Of a DNA stretch of 64,000 nt, positions 1 through 7,337 are shown one piece after another. The position numbers and the translations under genes were made by a program. The notes under the pieces are model-generated. The model ran no database searches, was not told the origin of the DNA, and saw only the letters and a list, made by a program, of their open reading frames with translations. The stretch's first letter is position 1, and every line of letters starts with the position of its first letter. Where the stretch lies: NCBI RefSeq assembly GCF_016411865.1, contig NZ_JAEKJA010000021.1:1-64000 (forward strand), read 5' to 3'. Source of the stretch: Acuticoccus mangrovi (lineage in GTDB: Bacteria; Pseudomonadota; Alphaproteobacteria; Rhizobiales; Amorphaceae).

Positions 1-314
1 GACGGTCCGGCACGCCTCCCCGCAGTCGAGCAGCCCAGCGACAATGCCATGGGGGGATCGAGGCGGGGATAAGATTCTGACTAGAAGAGCAGTGACAATC
101 ATTCGTATGATGGTTATTGTGTTCGCTGGGCGTTAATGTAAGTAGTATTCAATAAACTATCCAGGTTCGAATATATTTTTCCTGTATAGTGAGTGATCGG
201 ACGCAATTCTCACGTATCTTGTTATTAATAATGGCTATATCAATTTATATTAATGGTAGTTTTGGATTTAACTTATAGTAAAATGTAAATTTACATATCA
301 ATGGAGGGGGCTAT
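1..314. other. Non-coding flank, AT-rich from about 60
   Basis: No supportable gene is seen. The first 60 bases are GC-rich like the rest of the chromosome; from about 60 the composition becomes strongly AT-rich up to about 810. A perfect 14-bp palindrome, ATGTAAATTTACAT, lies at 283-296, just before a strong Shine-Dalgarno sequence (GGAGGGGG at 302-309), and could be an operator for the gene at 315. That role is inference. Confidence 0.5.
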
Positions 315-767
315 ATGTTGATGTTAGATGAATTTTCAGTAAGTACACTTACTGGCATGGAGTTAAAGTGCCTCATACTACCCTATACGGAGCACGGAAT
401 TGTTGCAATTAGCGGTAAGAGGGACGGGAAGAAAGTATTTGTGGCGCTTTCTGGCGAGGTTCAATTCAGAATTCTTAGGAGTAATTCAACAAGAGAGGGT
501 ATAGTCGTGCCGAATGTATCCTTTAGGGTCGATCCAAAGACAGCAAACGATTATGCTTATGTTAGTAATTCACTAGGATCAGTCGTACGGCATGATACGA
601 ATTTGTCGATTTCTGCCAAGAGAGAGACCGATTTTGGTGAAGAATTGATCGTGATTGAGGAGAATTTGCCGTCAATTGGTTCTCATGAAGTCGCTTTCTC
701 GGGCTGGAATATTATTCTGGGTGATGCCGTTTTGAATAAAGTATTGTGGAGTACTAAGAACTCATAA
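315..767 (+). CDS. Hypothetical protein, AT-rich orphan gene
   Basis: A 150-residue protein that I do not recognise. The start is supported by GGAGGGGG six bases upstream of the ATG. No signal peptide, membrane segment or clear motif is visible; the sequence alternates short hydrophobic and polar runs, as a small beta-rich soluble protein would. Base composition and codon use (many A/T-ending codons) differ sharply from the transporter operon next door, suggesting recent acquisition. A palindrome at 283-296 may regulate it. It stands alone, tail to tail with the peptide ABC operon that ends at 817. Confidence 0.6.
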   Translation: MLMLDEFSVSTLTGMELKCLILPYTEHGIVAISGKRDGKKVFVALSGEVQFRILRSNSTREGIVVPNVSFRVDPKTANDYAYVSNSLGSVVRHDTNLSISAKRETDFGEELIVIEENLPSIGSHEVAFSGWNIILGDAVLNKVLWSTKNS

Positions 768-816
768 ATTCGATTAGGGATAATACAGTTATATTATAGT
801 ATATAAAGCCTGCTCC

Positions 817-1617
817 TCACCCCAACCACCCCGCCTCCACCTCCGGCAGGGGGATCGCCGCCTTCAGCGCCTGCGTGTGCGGGTGCTGCGGCGCCTCGAA
901 GATCGTCGCCGTGTCGCCCTCTTCCACGATCCGCCCGTTCTGCAGCACGATCAAGCGCTCGCACAGGTGCCGCACCACCGACAGGTCGTGGCTCACGAAC
1001 GCCAACGTCAGCCCGTGATCGGCGCGCAGGCGCTCGATGAGGGCGATCACCTGCGCCTGCGTCGAGGTGTCGAGCCCCGACACGATCTCGTCGGCGAAGA
1101 TGAAGCGTGGCGACAGCGCCACCGCCCGCGCGATCCCCACCCGCTGACGCTGCCCGCCCGACAGCTCGTGCGGATAGCGCCGCGCCGTCTGCGCCGGTAG
1201 CCCCACCTCCTCGAGCACCGCCGCGACCCGCCCCTTCACCCCCTCCACCCCATGAAAGCGCAGCGGCCCGGCGATGATCCGCCCCACCGTGTGACGCGGG
1301 TTGAGCGAGGACGAGGGATCCTGGAAGATCACCTGGAGATCGCGCCGCAACGGCCGCATCGCCGCCGCGTCGCGGTGGGTGATGTCCTCGCCGCGAAAGC
1401 GGATCGTGCCCCCCGTCGGCTCCATCAGCCGCACCAGGGCGCGGCCGAGGGTGGACTTGCCCGACCCCGATTCCCCGACGATCCCCACCGACGCCCCCTC
1501 GGCGATCGCGAAGGAGAGGCCGCGCAGGATCTCGATGCTGGGTGCGGCGCGGAACGGGCGCTTCTCGGCAAGGTCGGGCACGGCGAGGCGGAGGTCGGCG
1601 ACCTCGAAGAGGCTCAT
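817..1617 (-). CDS. Oligopeptide/dipeptide-type ABC transporter ATP-binding protein (DppF/OppF-like)
   Basis: A 266-residue cytoplasmic ATPase that powers import with the partner ATPase encoded just upstream. Visible motifs are Walker A GESGSGKST (residues 48-56), signature LSGGQRQR, Walker B ending FADE, and the switch histidine in FVSHDLSVV. Family members are usually 260-330 aa; this one lacks a long C-terminal oligopeptide extension but has the typical PQHPHTQAL segment before it. It is the last gene of a five-component operon, and its start overlaps the stop of the preceding ATPase gene (ATGA). The substrate is inferred only as peptide-like; nickel, glutathione or other solutes use the same family. 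Confidence 0.93.
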   Translation of the reverse strand: MSLFEVADLRLAVPDLAEKRPFRAAPSIEILRGLSFAIAEGASVGIVGESGSGKSTLGRALVRLMEPTGGTIRFRGEDITHRDAAAMRPLRRDLQVIFQDPSSSLNPRHTVGRIIAGPLRFHGVEGVKGRVAAVLEEVGLPAQTARRYPHELSGGQRQRVGIARAVALSPRFIFADEIVSGLDTSTQAQVIALIERLRADHGLTLAFVSHDLSVVRHLCERLIVLQNGRIVEEGDTATIFEAPQHPHTQALKAAIPLPEVEAGWLG

Positions 1618-2483
1618 GCGAGGAAGCGCGCGTCGGCCGCCGCCACCGCCGCGCGCATCTCGGCGATGATCTCCGGCGCCACGGGGGTGAGGTCGGCGGG
1701 GCGGTCGTAGCGCGGCATCGCCGCGAGGAGGGCGGCCGTATAGGGCGAGCGGGGCGCTGCGAGGAGGTCGGCCGTCGGCTGCGTCTCTACCACGCGACCG
1801 GAAAACAGCACGCTGACGCGCTGGCAGATCTTCGCCACCACGCCGAGGTCGTGGGTGACGAAGAGGAGGGCGGCGCCGTGGCGGGCCTGCATTTGGGCGA
1901 TGAGGCCGAGGATGGTCTTCTGCACCGTCACGTCGAGCGCGGTGGTGGGCTCGTCGGCGACGATGAGCTTGGGCTCGGCGGCGAACGCCTCGGCGATGAG
2001 CACGCGCTGGCGCATGCCGCCGGAGAGCTCGTGCGGGTAGGCGGCGAGGACGCGGTCGATGTTGCGGATCTTCACCTCGTCGAGGAGACCGGCGACGCGG
2101 TCGCGGGCGGCGCGCCGGCCCATGCCGAGGATCGCGACGAGGCGGTCGGTGAGCTGCGCCTCAATGCGCCGCGACGGGTTGAGGGCCGTGAGCGGGTCCT
2201 GCGGGATCAGCGCCATCTCGCGGCCGACGAGGCGGCGCCGGCGGGTGCGGTCCATCGCGAGGAGGTCGCGCCCGCCGACGGCGACGGTGCCGGCGACCAC
2301 CTTCGCCGCGCGCGGCAGGATGCCGAAGACGGTCTTGCCGATCATCGACTTGCCGGCGCCCGATTCGCCCACGAGGCCGTGCACCTCGCCGGTCGCGACG
2401 TCGAGCGAGACGCTGCGCAGGAGGCGCCGGCGCGGATCGCCGTCGAGGGCGACGGAGAGGTCGCGGATTTGAAGGTGGCTCAT
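1614..2483 (-). CDS. Oligopeptide/dipeptide-type ABC transporter ATP-binding protein (DppD/OppD-like)
   Basis: A 289-residue ATPase paired with the DppF-like protein. Walker A is GESGAGKS (residues 39-46), the signature is LSGGMRQR and Walker B ends VADEPTTALD. The start at 2483 (MSHLQIRD) is chosen because it overlaps the stop of the upstream permease gene as ATGA and gives the normal DppD N-terminus; the open frame continues far upstream only as a shadow of the permease gene. Translational coupling with both neighbours suggests equal production of the two ATPases. Confidence 0.93.
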   Translation of the reverse strand: MSHLQIRDLSVALDGDPRRRLLRSVSLDVATGEVHGLVGESGAGKSMIGKTVFGILPRAAKVVAGTVAVGGRDLLAMDRTRRRRLVGREMALIPQDPLTALNPSRRIEAQLTDRLVAILGMGRRAARDRVAGLLDEVKIRNIDRVLAAYPHELSGGMRQRVLIAEAFAAEPKLIVADEPTTALDVTVQKTILGLIAQMQARHGAALLFVTHDLGVVAKICQRVSVLFSGRVVETQPTADLLAAPRSPYTAALLAAMPRYDRPADLTPVAPEIIAEMRAAVAAADARFLA

Positions 2484-3334
2484 CGCAGCACCGGGTCGAA
2501 GCGGTTCTTGAGCCCTTCGCCGAACTGGCCGAAGGCGAGGACGGTGAGGAAGAGGGCGAGCAGCGGAAAGACGAGCACCCACCAGGCCTGATGGATCGCG
2601 GTGCGCCCCTCCGCGATCATGCCGCCCCAGGTGGGGGCGTCGGAGGAGAGGGAGAGGTTCACGAAGGAGAGGATCGCTTCGACGATGACGGCGATGCCCA
2701 TCTCGAGCGAGAACAAGACGACGATCGCCGGGGCGACGTTGGGCAGCACCTCGGCGAGGAGGGTGCGCCAGCGCGAATAGCCCGCCACCTCGGCGGAGGC
2801 GACGTACTCCATGACGCGCTGCTGCATCGTCTCGGCGCGCACCACGCGGCAGAAGCGCGTCCAGTCGATGACGGCGATGGCGAGAACCACGGAGAGGAGG
2901 CCGGTGCCGAGGACGGCGACGAGGAGGATGGCGAAGAGGACCGGCGGGAAGGCCATCCAGATGTCGACGATGCGGCTGACGATCCGGTCGGTCCAGCCGC
3001 CGAAATAGCCGGCGAGGAGGCCGAGGGCGGCGCCGATGAGGCAGGCGGCCGAGCCGGCGACGACGGCGACGATCAGCGCGATGCGGGCGCCGTAGAGGAG
3101 GCGGGAGAGGACGTCGCGGCCGAGGCTGTCGGTGCCGAGCGGGTAGCCGGGCTCGGCGCCCGTCATGAAGAAGGGCGGCATGCGCGTCAGGAAGAGGTCC
3201 TGATAGAGCGGGTCGTGCGGCGCGAGGAGCGGCGCGGCGAGGGCGGCGACCACGAGCGCGGCGAGCCAGCCGCCGGCGAGCCACAGGCGCGGGGCGGGCC
3301 GGGAGCGGGCGCGGCGGAGGGCGGCGTCAGCCAT
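2480..3334 (-). CDS. ABC transporter permease (DppC/OppC-like)
   Basis: A 284-residue inner-membrane permease with an N-terminal transmembrane helix (about residues 18-36) followed by the OppC-type cytosolic segment LGTDSLGRDVLSRLLYG and about five further helices. The EAA loop lies near YASAEVAGYSRWRTLLAEVLP. It pairs with the DppB-like permease encoded immediately upstream (8-bp overlap) and is coupled by ATGA to the downstream ATPase gene. Length and motif order are normal for DppC. Confidence 0.93.
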   Translation of the reverse strand: MADAALRRARSRPAPRLWLAGGWLAALVVAALAAPLLAPHDPLYQDLFLTRMPPFFMTGAEPGYPLGTDSLGRDVLSRLLYGARIALIVAVVAGSAACLIGAALGLLAGYFGGWTDRIVSRIVDIWMAFPPVLFAILLVAVLGTGLLSVVLAIAVIDWTRFCRVVRAETMQQRVMEYVASAEVAGYSRWRTLLAEVLPNVAPAIVVLFSLEMGIAVIVEAILSFVNLSLSSDAPTWGGMIAEGRTAIHQAWWVLVFPLLALFLTVLAFGQFGEGLKNRFDPVLR

Positions 3335-4328
3335 GGCGGAGCCTCGGGTTGAGGACGGCGTAGAGGAGGTCGACGGCGAGGTTGATCGCGACGAAGAGCA
3401 CCGCGAAGAGCAGGACGATGCCCTGGATCAGCGGCAGGTCGCGGTTGATGACGGCGTCGATCGCGAGGTTGCCGAGGCCTTCGTAGGAGAACAGGCGCTC
3501 GATGATGACGGTGCCGCCGATCAGGAAGGTGAACTGCACGCCGACGAGGGTGAGGGTGGGCAGCACCGCGTTCTTCAGCGCCTCGCGGAGCATCACCCGC
3601 GTCTCGGAGAAGCCGCGGGTGCGCGCGAGCGTCACGTAGTCGGCCCGCATCGCCTCCTTGAGCGAGGTCTTGAGGAGGGTGGCGATGACGGCGGCGAGCG
3701 GCAGGGCGAGGGCGAGGGCGGGCATCGCCATGTGGGCGAGGAGGTCGCGCACCACGTCGAGCCGCAGCCGCACGAGCGCCTCGAGGAGGTAGAAGTTGGT
3801 GGCGAAGGCGACGTCGAGGCGCGGCGAGATGCGGCCGGAGATCTCGAACACGGGAAAGGCGACGCCGAAGAGGAGGATGAAGACGAGGCCCCAGAGGAAG
3901 TCGGGGATCGACAGGAAGACGCCGTTGGCGACGTCGACGCCCGCCTCAGCCGGCGTGCCGCGCCAGCGCGTGCCGAAGAGGGCGGCCGCCCCGCCGAGCG
4001 CCACCGCGATGAGGAGCGCGAGGATGGAGAGCTCCAAGGTGGCGGGCAGGCGCGCGAGCACGATGCGGGCGACGTCCTCGCGCAGCGAGATCGAGGTGCC
4101 GAAGTCGCCCTGCACGACGTTGCCGAGCCACAGGGCGAACTGCTCGGGGATCGACTTGTCGAGCCCGTAGAGGGCGTTGAGGCGGGCGATGTCGGCGTCG
4201 GTGGCGCCGGGCGGCAGCATCATCGCGACGGGATCGCCCGGCGCGAGGCGGATCACCACGAACACCACCACCGCCACCCCGAAGAGGGTGACGAGGGTCG
4301 TCGCGAGCCGCACCAGCGCGCGCGTCAT
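3327..4328 (-). CDS. ABC transporter permease (DppB/OppB-like)
   Basis: A 333-residue inner-membrane protein. The N-terminus (RLATTLVTLFGVAVVVFVVI) is the conserved first helix of DppB proteins, followed by the typical periplasmic RLAPGDPV segment. The EAA loop is in DYVTLARTRGFSETRVMLRE. It forms the translocation pore with the DppC-like subunit. Two long hairpins (4355-4488) separate it from the binding-protein side of the operon, which could lower permease expression relative to the binding protein. Confidence 0.93.
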   Translation of the reverse strand: MTRALVRLATTLVTLFGVAVVVFVVIRLAPGDPVAMMLPPGATDADIARLNALYGLDKSIPEQFALWLGNVVQGDFGTSISLREDVARIVLARLPATLELSILALLIAVALGGAAALFGTRWRGTPAEAGVDVANGVFLSIPDFLWGLVFILLFGVAFPVFEISGRISPRLDVAFATNFYLLEALVRLRLDVVRDLLAHMAMPALALALPLAAVIATLLKTSLKEAMRADYVTLARTRGFSETRVMLREALKNAVLPTLTLVGVQFTFLIGGTVIIERLFSYEGLGNLAIDAVINRDLPLIQGIVLLFAVLFVAINLAVDLLYAVLNPRLRHG

Positions 4329-4354
4329 CGCGCCCCGGCGCGGATCGGGGGCAC

Positions 4355-4488
4355 GGAGGGCTTCGGGCGCGTCAAGGACGCCGCAGGCGCCCGCAGGGCT
4401 TGTCCTTGACGCGGCCGAAGCCCTCCCAACGCTCGAACAAGGGCTCCAGGCAAGAGGACCGCGACGCGGTCGTCTTTCCTGGAACCCT
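4355..4488. repeat. Two tandem long inverted repeats (intercistronic hairpins)
   Basis: The first inverted repeat pairs 4355-4379 with 4402-4426 (24 of 25 positions complementary, 22-base loop). The second pairs 4440-4462 with 4466-4488 (20 of 23, 3-base loop). Both lie inside the peptide ABC operon, between the TM2 gene and the DppB-like gene, and have no T-run. They resemble REP/BIME-type intercistronic elements that stabilise upstream mRNA or lower downstream expression. Whether copies occur elsewhere in the genome cannot be seen here. Confidence 0.75.
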
Positions 4489-4563
4489 GCCCATCGGCGA
4501 GATGGAGGGGAGTGCGAGGGGGGGAACTCCCCCTCGCCGCGGCGCCGGCCGGGTCCGCCATCG

Positions 4564-4899
4564 TCAGCCGTATCGCTCGGCGAACCGTTCGTCCGACATC
4601 GTCAGGTAGATGATGCCTTCGACGATCGCGATGATCCCCGGAATGACCGTCCAGAAGAAGACGAGGTAGAGGAGCCCCATGCCGATCTGCCCGAGATAGA
4701 AGCGGTGGGCGCCGAAGGAGCCGAACAGGAAGGCGAGGATCGCCGCGATCACCCGGTTGCGCCGGCCGGACACGCGCTCTTGGCGGGCGCCGCAGTGCGG
4801 GCAGACGGCGGCGTCGGCGCGGATCAGCGTGCCGCAGCGGAAGCAGAATTTCTGCTCGTTGCCGACCTCGGGGTCGGTGGACAGGATGCCGTCGGACAT
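4564..4899 (-). CDS. TM2 domain-containing zinc-ribbon membrane protein
   Basis: A 111-residue protein. Residues about 18-38 form a zinc ribbon (CFRCG...CPHCG). A TM2 domain follows: a basic segment, a helix with the hallmark FGSFGAHRFYLGQ, a turn, and a second helix rich in FFWTVIPGIIAIVEGI. TM2 proteins are small membrane proteins of unknown biochemical function. The start at 4899 gives the complete zinc ribbon. It sits between the binding-protein gene and the permease genes of the peptide ABC operon in the same orientation, an unusual place that may reflect insertion of an unrelated gene. Confidence 0.88.
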   Translation of the reverse strand: MSDGILSTDPEVGNEQKFCFRCGTLIRADAAVCPHCGARQERVSGRRNRVIAAILAFLFGSFGAHRFYLGQIGMGLLYLVFFWTVIPGIIAIVEGIIYLTMSDERFAERYG

Positions 4900-4976
4900 G
4901 GGCGCGCTCCTCGCTCGGGCGGCGCCGGAGGACCGGCGCCGCGGGGGAGGGGATGATACTCCCCTTCGCCATCGCG

Positions 4977-6515
4977 TCAGGAGGCGGGTTTCATCAGCGA
5001 CGGCATCACCGCGCCGGAGACGTTGGGCGTCACCTCCACGGTGTCGGCGTGGATGATCGGCTGAACGTACTGGAGGAGGGGGATCACGTAGGCGTTGTCG
5101 GCGATCATCTTGTCGACGGCCTTCCAGCCGGCGATGCGCGTCTCCTCGTCGGCCTCGCCCCAGAGCGGGATGATCGCCTCGATGAGATCCTGGCCGTCCC
5201 ACACCGAGTGGGGCGAGGGGCCGAACATTGCGAACCCGGTCGAGGTCGCTGGGTCGCCGATGGCGTTGCCCCAGTTGTAGAAGGCGGCCGGGGCGAGGGT
5301 GTCGGCGGCGCGCAGCTCGTAGTGCTTGGCGATCTCGTAGACCTCGATGTCGGCCTCGATGCCGATGCGGCGCCACAGTCCGACGATCGCCTGGATCATC
5401 TCGTAGTCCTTCGGCTTGAAGCCGCGCGTCGTCTGGATGGTGAAGCGCACCGGGTTGTCGGTGGAGTAGCCGGACGCGGCGAGGAGCTCCTTGGCATTCT
5501 CAGGATCGTAGCCGACGCTGATCGAGGGATCGTAGGCGTCGTATTCGGGGGTCTGGAGGGTGTCGATCGGCACGCCGTAGCCCGACAGGAGGCGGTCGAT
5601 GAGGACGTCCTTCGGGATCGCGAGGGCGGCGGCTTTGCGCACGTTGGGGTCGAGCATCGGCTCGACGTCGTTGAGGAAGATCATGGCGATGTCGGAGATC
5701 GGCGTGGCGACGCCCGACAGCCCGTCCTTCTCCTTCAGCCGGTCATATTCTTCGTAGGGCATGTCGAAGGCGACGTCGGAGGCGCCCGATTCCACCTCCG
5801 CGACGCGGCTCGTGGCGTCGGGCACGAACTTGATCACCACCTCGTCGTAGGCCGGCTTGCCGCCCCAGTAGTCGGGGTTCGCCTTGAGGCGGACGAAGGC
5901 GTTGCGCTCGAAGGCGTCGACCATGTAGGGGCCGGAGCCGACCGGATGGGCGGCGAAGCCTTCGGGGCCGACCTCCTCGTAGTAGTGTTTCGGCAGGACG
6001 TAGCCTGTCAGGAAGGCCATCCACTTGAAGAGGGTGGGCTCGAATTCCAGGACGTCGGCGGTGACGACGTTGCCGTCGATCGCGAAGTTGCCGACCTTCG
6101 ACCAGACGAACTGGATCGGGTTGCCGGTCTCCGCGTTGCCGGCGCGCTCCAGCGACCAGACGACGTCCTCGGGCGTCAGCGGATCGCCGTTGTGCCAGGT
6201 GACGCCCTCGCGCACGACCATGCGGATCTTGGTCTTGTCCTCGTTCCAGCCCCATTCGGTGAGGATGCCGGGGGCGAAGGACAGGTCGGGATTCTGGCCG
6301 ACATATTGGTCGAACACCGAGCGGTAGATGCCCTGGATCGTGGGGTTCACCGCCGAGGGGCCGACGGTCGGATCCCAGGAGGGCAGCGACACGTTGTAGG
6401 CGATGGTGAGGGTGGTGTCCTCGGCGAGCGCCGGGGCGGGGCGGAGCCCTGCCGGTGCGGCGAGGAGGGAGAGGATCAGGGCGCCCTTCACGAGCGCGCG
6501 GCGAGTGACGGCCAT
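4977..6515 (-). CDS. Peptide-type ABC transporter substrate-binding protein (DppA/OppA-like, SBP family 5)
   Basis: A 512-residue periplasmic binding protein. The start at 6515 is supported by GGAGG six bases upstream and gives a signal peptide (basic MAVTRR, hydrophobic core, cleavage near ALA-ED, residue 31). Family 5 features include the early SLPSWDPTVGPSAVN segment, WHNGDPLTPEDVVWSLER and PVGSGPYMV. It is the first gene of the operon and presumably the most highly expressed. The open frame extends 23 codons further upstream but lacks a comparable ribosome site. Substrate unknown; dipeptide or oligopeptide is the default for the family. Confidence 0.93.
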   Translation of the reverse strand: MAVTRRALVKGALILSLLAAPAGLRPAPALAEDTTLTIAYNVSLPSWDPTVGPSAVNPTIQGIYRSVFDQYVGQNPDLSFAPGILTEWGWNEDKTKIRMVVREGVTWHNGDPLTPEDVVWSLERAGNAETGNPIQFVWSKVGNFAIDGNVVTADVLEFEPTLFKWMAFLTGYVLPKHYYEEVGPEGFAAHPVGSGPYMVDAFERNAFVRLKANPDYWGGKPAYDEVVIKFVPDATSRVAEVESGASDVAFDMPYEEYDRLKEKDGLSGVATPISDIAMIFLNDVEPMLDPNVRKAAALAIPKDVLIDRLLSGYGVPIDTLQTPEYDAYDPSISVGYDPENAKELLAASGYSTDNPVRFTIQTTRGFKPKDYEMIQAIVGLWRRIGIEADIEVYEIAKHYELRAADTLAPAAFYNWGNAIGDPATSTGFAMFGPSPHSVWDGQDLIEAIIPLWGEADEETRIAGWKAVDKMIADNAYVIPLLQYVQPIIHADTVEVTPNVSGAVMPSLMKPAS

Positions 6516-6857
6516 CGGTATCCTCCATCCTCCGCGATCGTTGTGGACCGCGGTTTGTTTCATACCTGAAATATGGAAATGCAACGATCGTGCCGTGTCA
6601 ACGTGGCGCGCCGTGCCACCAGCGGTGGCGGCGAAGAGTTGTAACGCTGAGTAGATGTCTTCTAAAAGTTGTGTAGTTTCATAGATTATTTCGCCTCATC
6701 AGTGTTCATCGGCATCGTGATCCTGAGCTATGCAGTAAGTATGGACGGATAGCGTGGCTCTATGCAGAATGGATCGATCTCAGTGTGCCGTGTTGTCCTA
6801 TGGTAGCGGCTCACCCCACCGAAGGCCGGGGCCAACGATAAGAAAAGGACCGCGGCC
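6516..6857. other. Divergent intergenic region, no gene seen
   Basis: This is the presumed promoter region of the leftward peptide ABC operon and of the rightward CSLREA locus. A moderately AT-rich stretch lies at about 6655-6745. A short palindrome (GCCACC AGC GGTGGC, 6615-6629) is present. No convincing -35/-10 pair could be chosen by eye. Confidence 0.4.
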
Positions 6858-7293
6858 ATGGCGGAATTCATCGTCGATACGCTGGCGGACGAGGCGGATG
6901 GGGCGGGGGTCGGTCGCGGACCTCGCTGCGCGAGGCGATCGCCCTCGCCCTCGCCCTCGCCCTCGCTCTCGCCAACGCCGCGACGGACGCCGACACCATC
7001 CGCTTCGCCGACGCGGTGACGGGCGGCACCATCATGCCGACCCTCGGCGAGATCGCCGTGACCGACGCGCCCGCCCTCGACGAGGCGGATCGCTTCATCC
7101 TCTCCGACAACCAGCGGGTGGCGCTGATCCGCGACTTCGAGGTCGGGGAGGACAAGATCGGCTTCGATCGAGGTGTGCACGTCGACGCGCCGGTCTTCGA
7201 CGGCGACACGCTGCGCCTCGATGGCGGGACCATCGCGGTGCGGCCCGGGGTCGACACGCGCGCGCCGACCGAGAGCGACGTCGCATCTTCTGA
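6858..7293 (+). pseudogene. Internally deleted, frameshifted copy of the CSLREA/RTX protein gene
   Basis: The first part matches the N-terminus of the gene at 7338 (MAEFIVDTLADE start, then a CSLREA-type segment). It then jumps to the gene's last 65 or so codons (LSDN...IRDFE.GEDKIGFD...PGVDTR..TESD). About 600 residues of beta-helix and RTX repeats are missing. One base is lost near 6920 (GGCACC became GGACC), and another is lost in the final codons so that the stop at 7291-7293 is out of frame. The ribosome-site region is also similar to that of the intact gene. The parental sequences at the two sides of the junction share GGGGCGGAC, suggesting microhomology-mediated deletion after tandem duplication. 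Confidence 0.85.
6941..6970 (+). repeat. Hexanucleotide tandem expansion GCCCTC
   Basis: Four exact GCCCTC units followed by one GCTCTC lie inside the CSLREA pseudogene, where the intact copy has a single GCGCTC. The unit encodes Ala-Leu, so the expansion is in frame and gives an (AL)n run. It looks like slipped-strand expansion. Confidence 0.85.
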
Positions 7294-7337
7294 CGTCACC
7301 GACGAACGAGACCAAAGACAAGAAAGGGAGCCCTCCC

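Noticed and set aside
1614-3284. Very long open frames on both strands in GC-rich regions (for example 1614-3284, 21260-24085, 31205-34216, 58856-62212)
   Set aside because: They overlap recognised genes in other frames and translate to Arg/Ala/Gly/His-rich low-complexity sequence; they are GC-skewed shadows.
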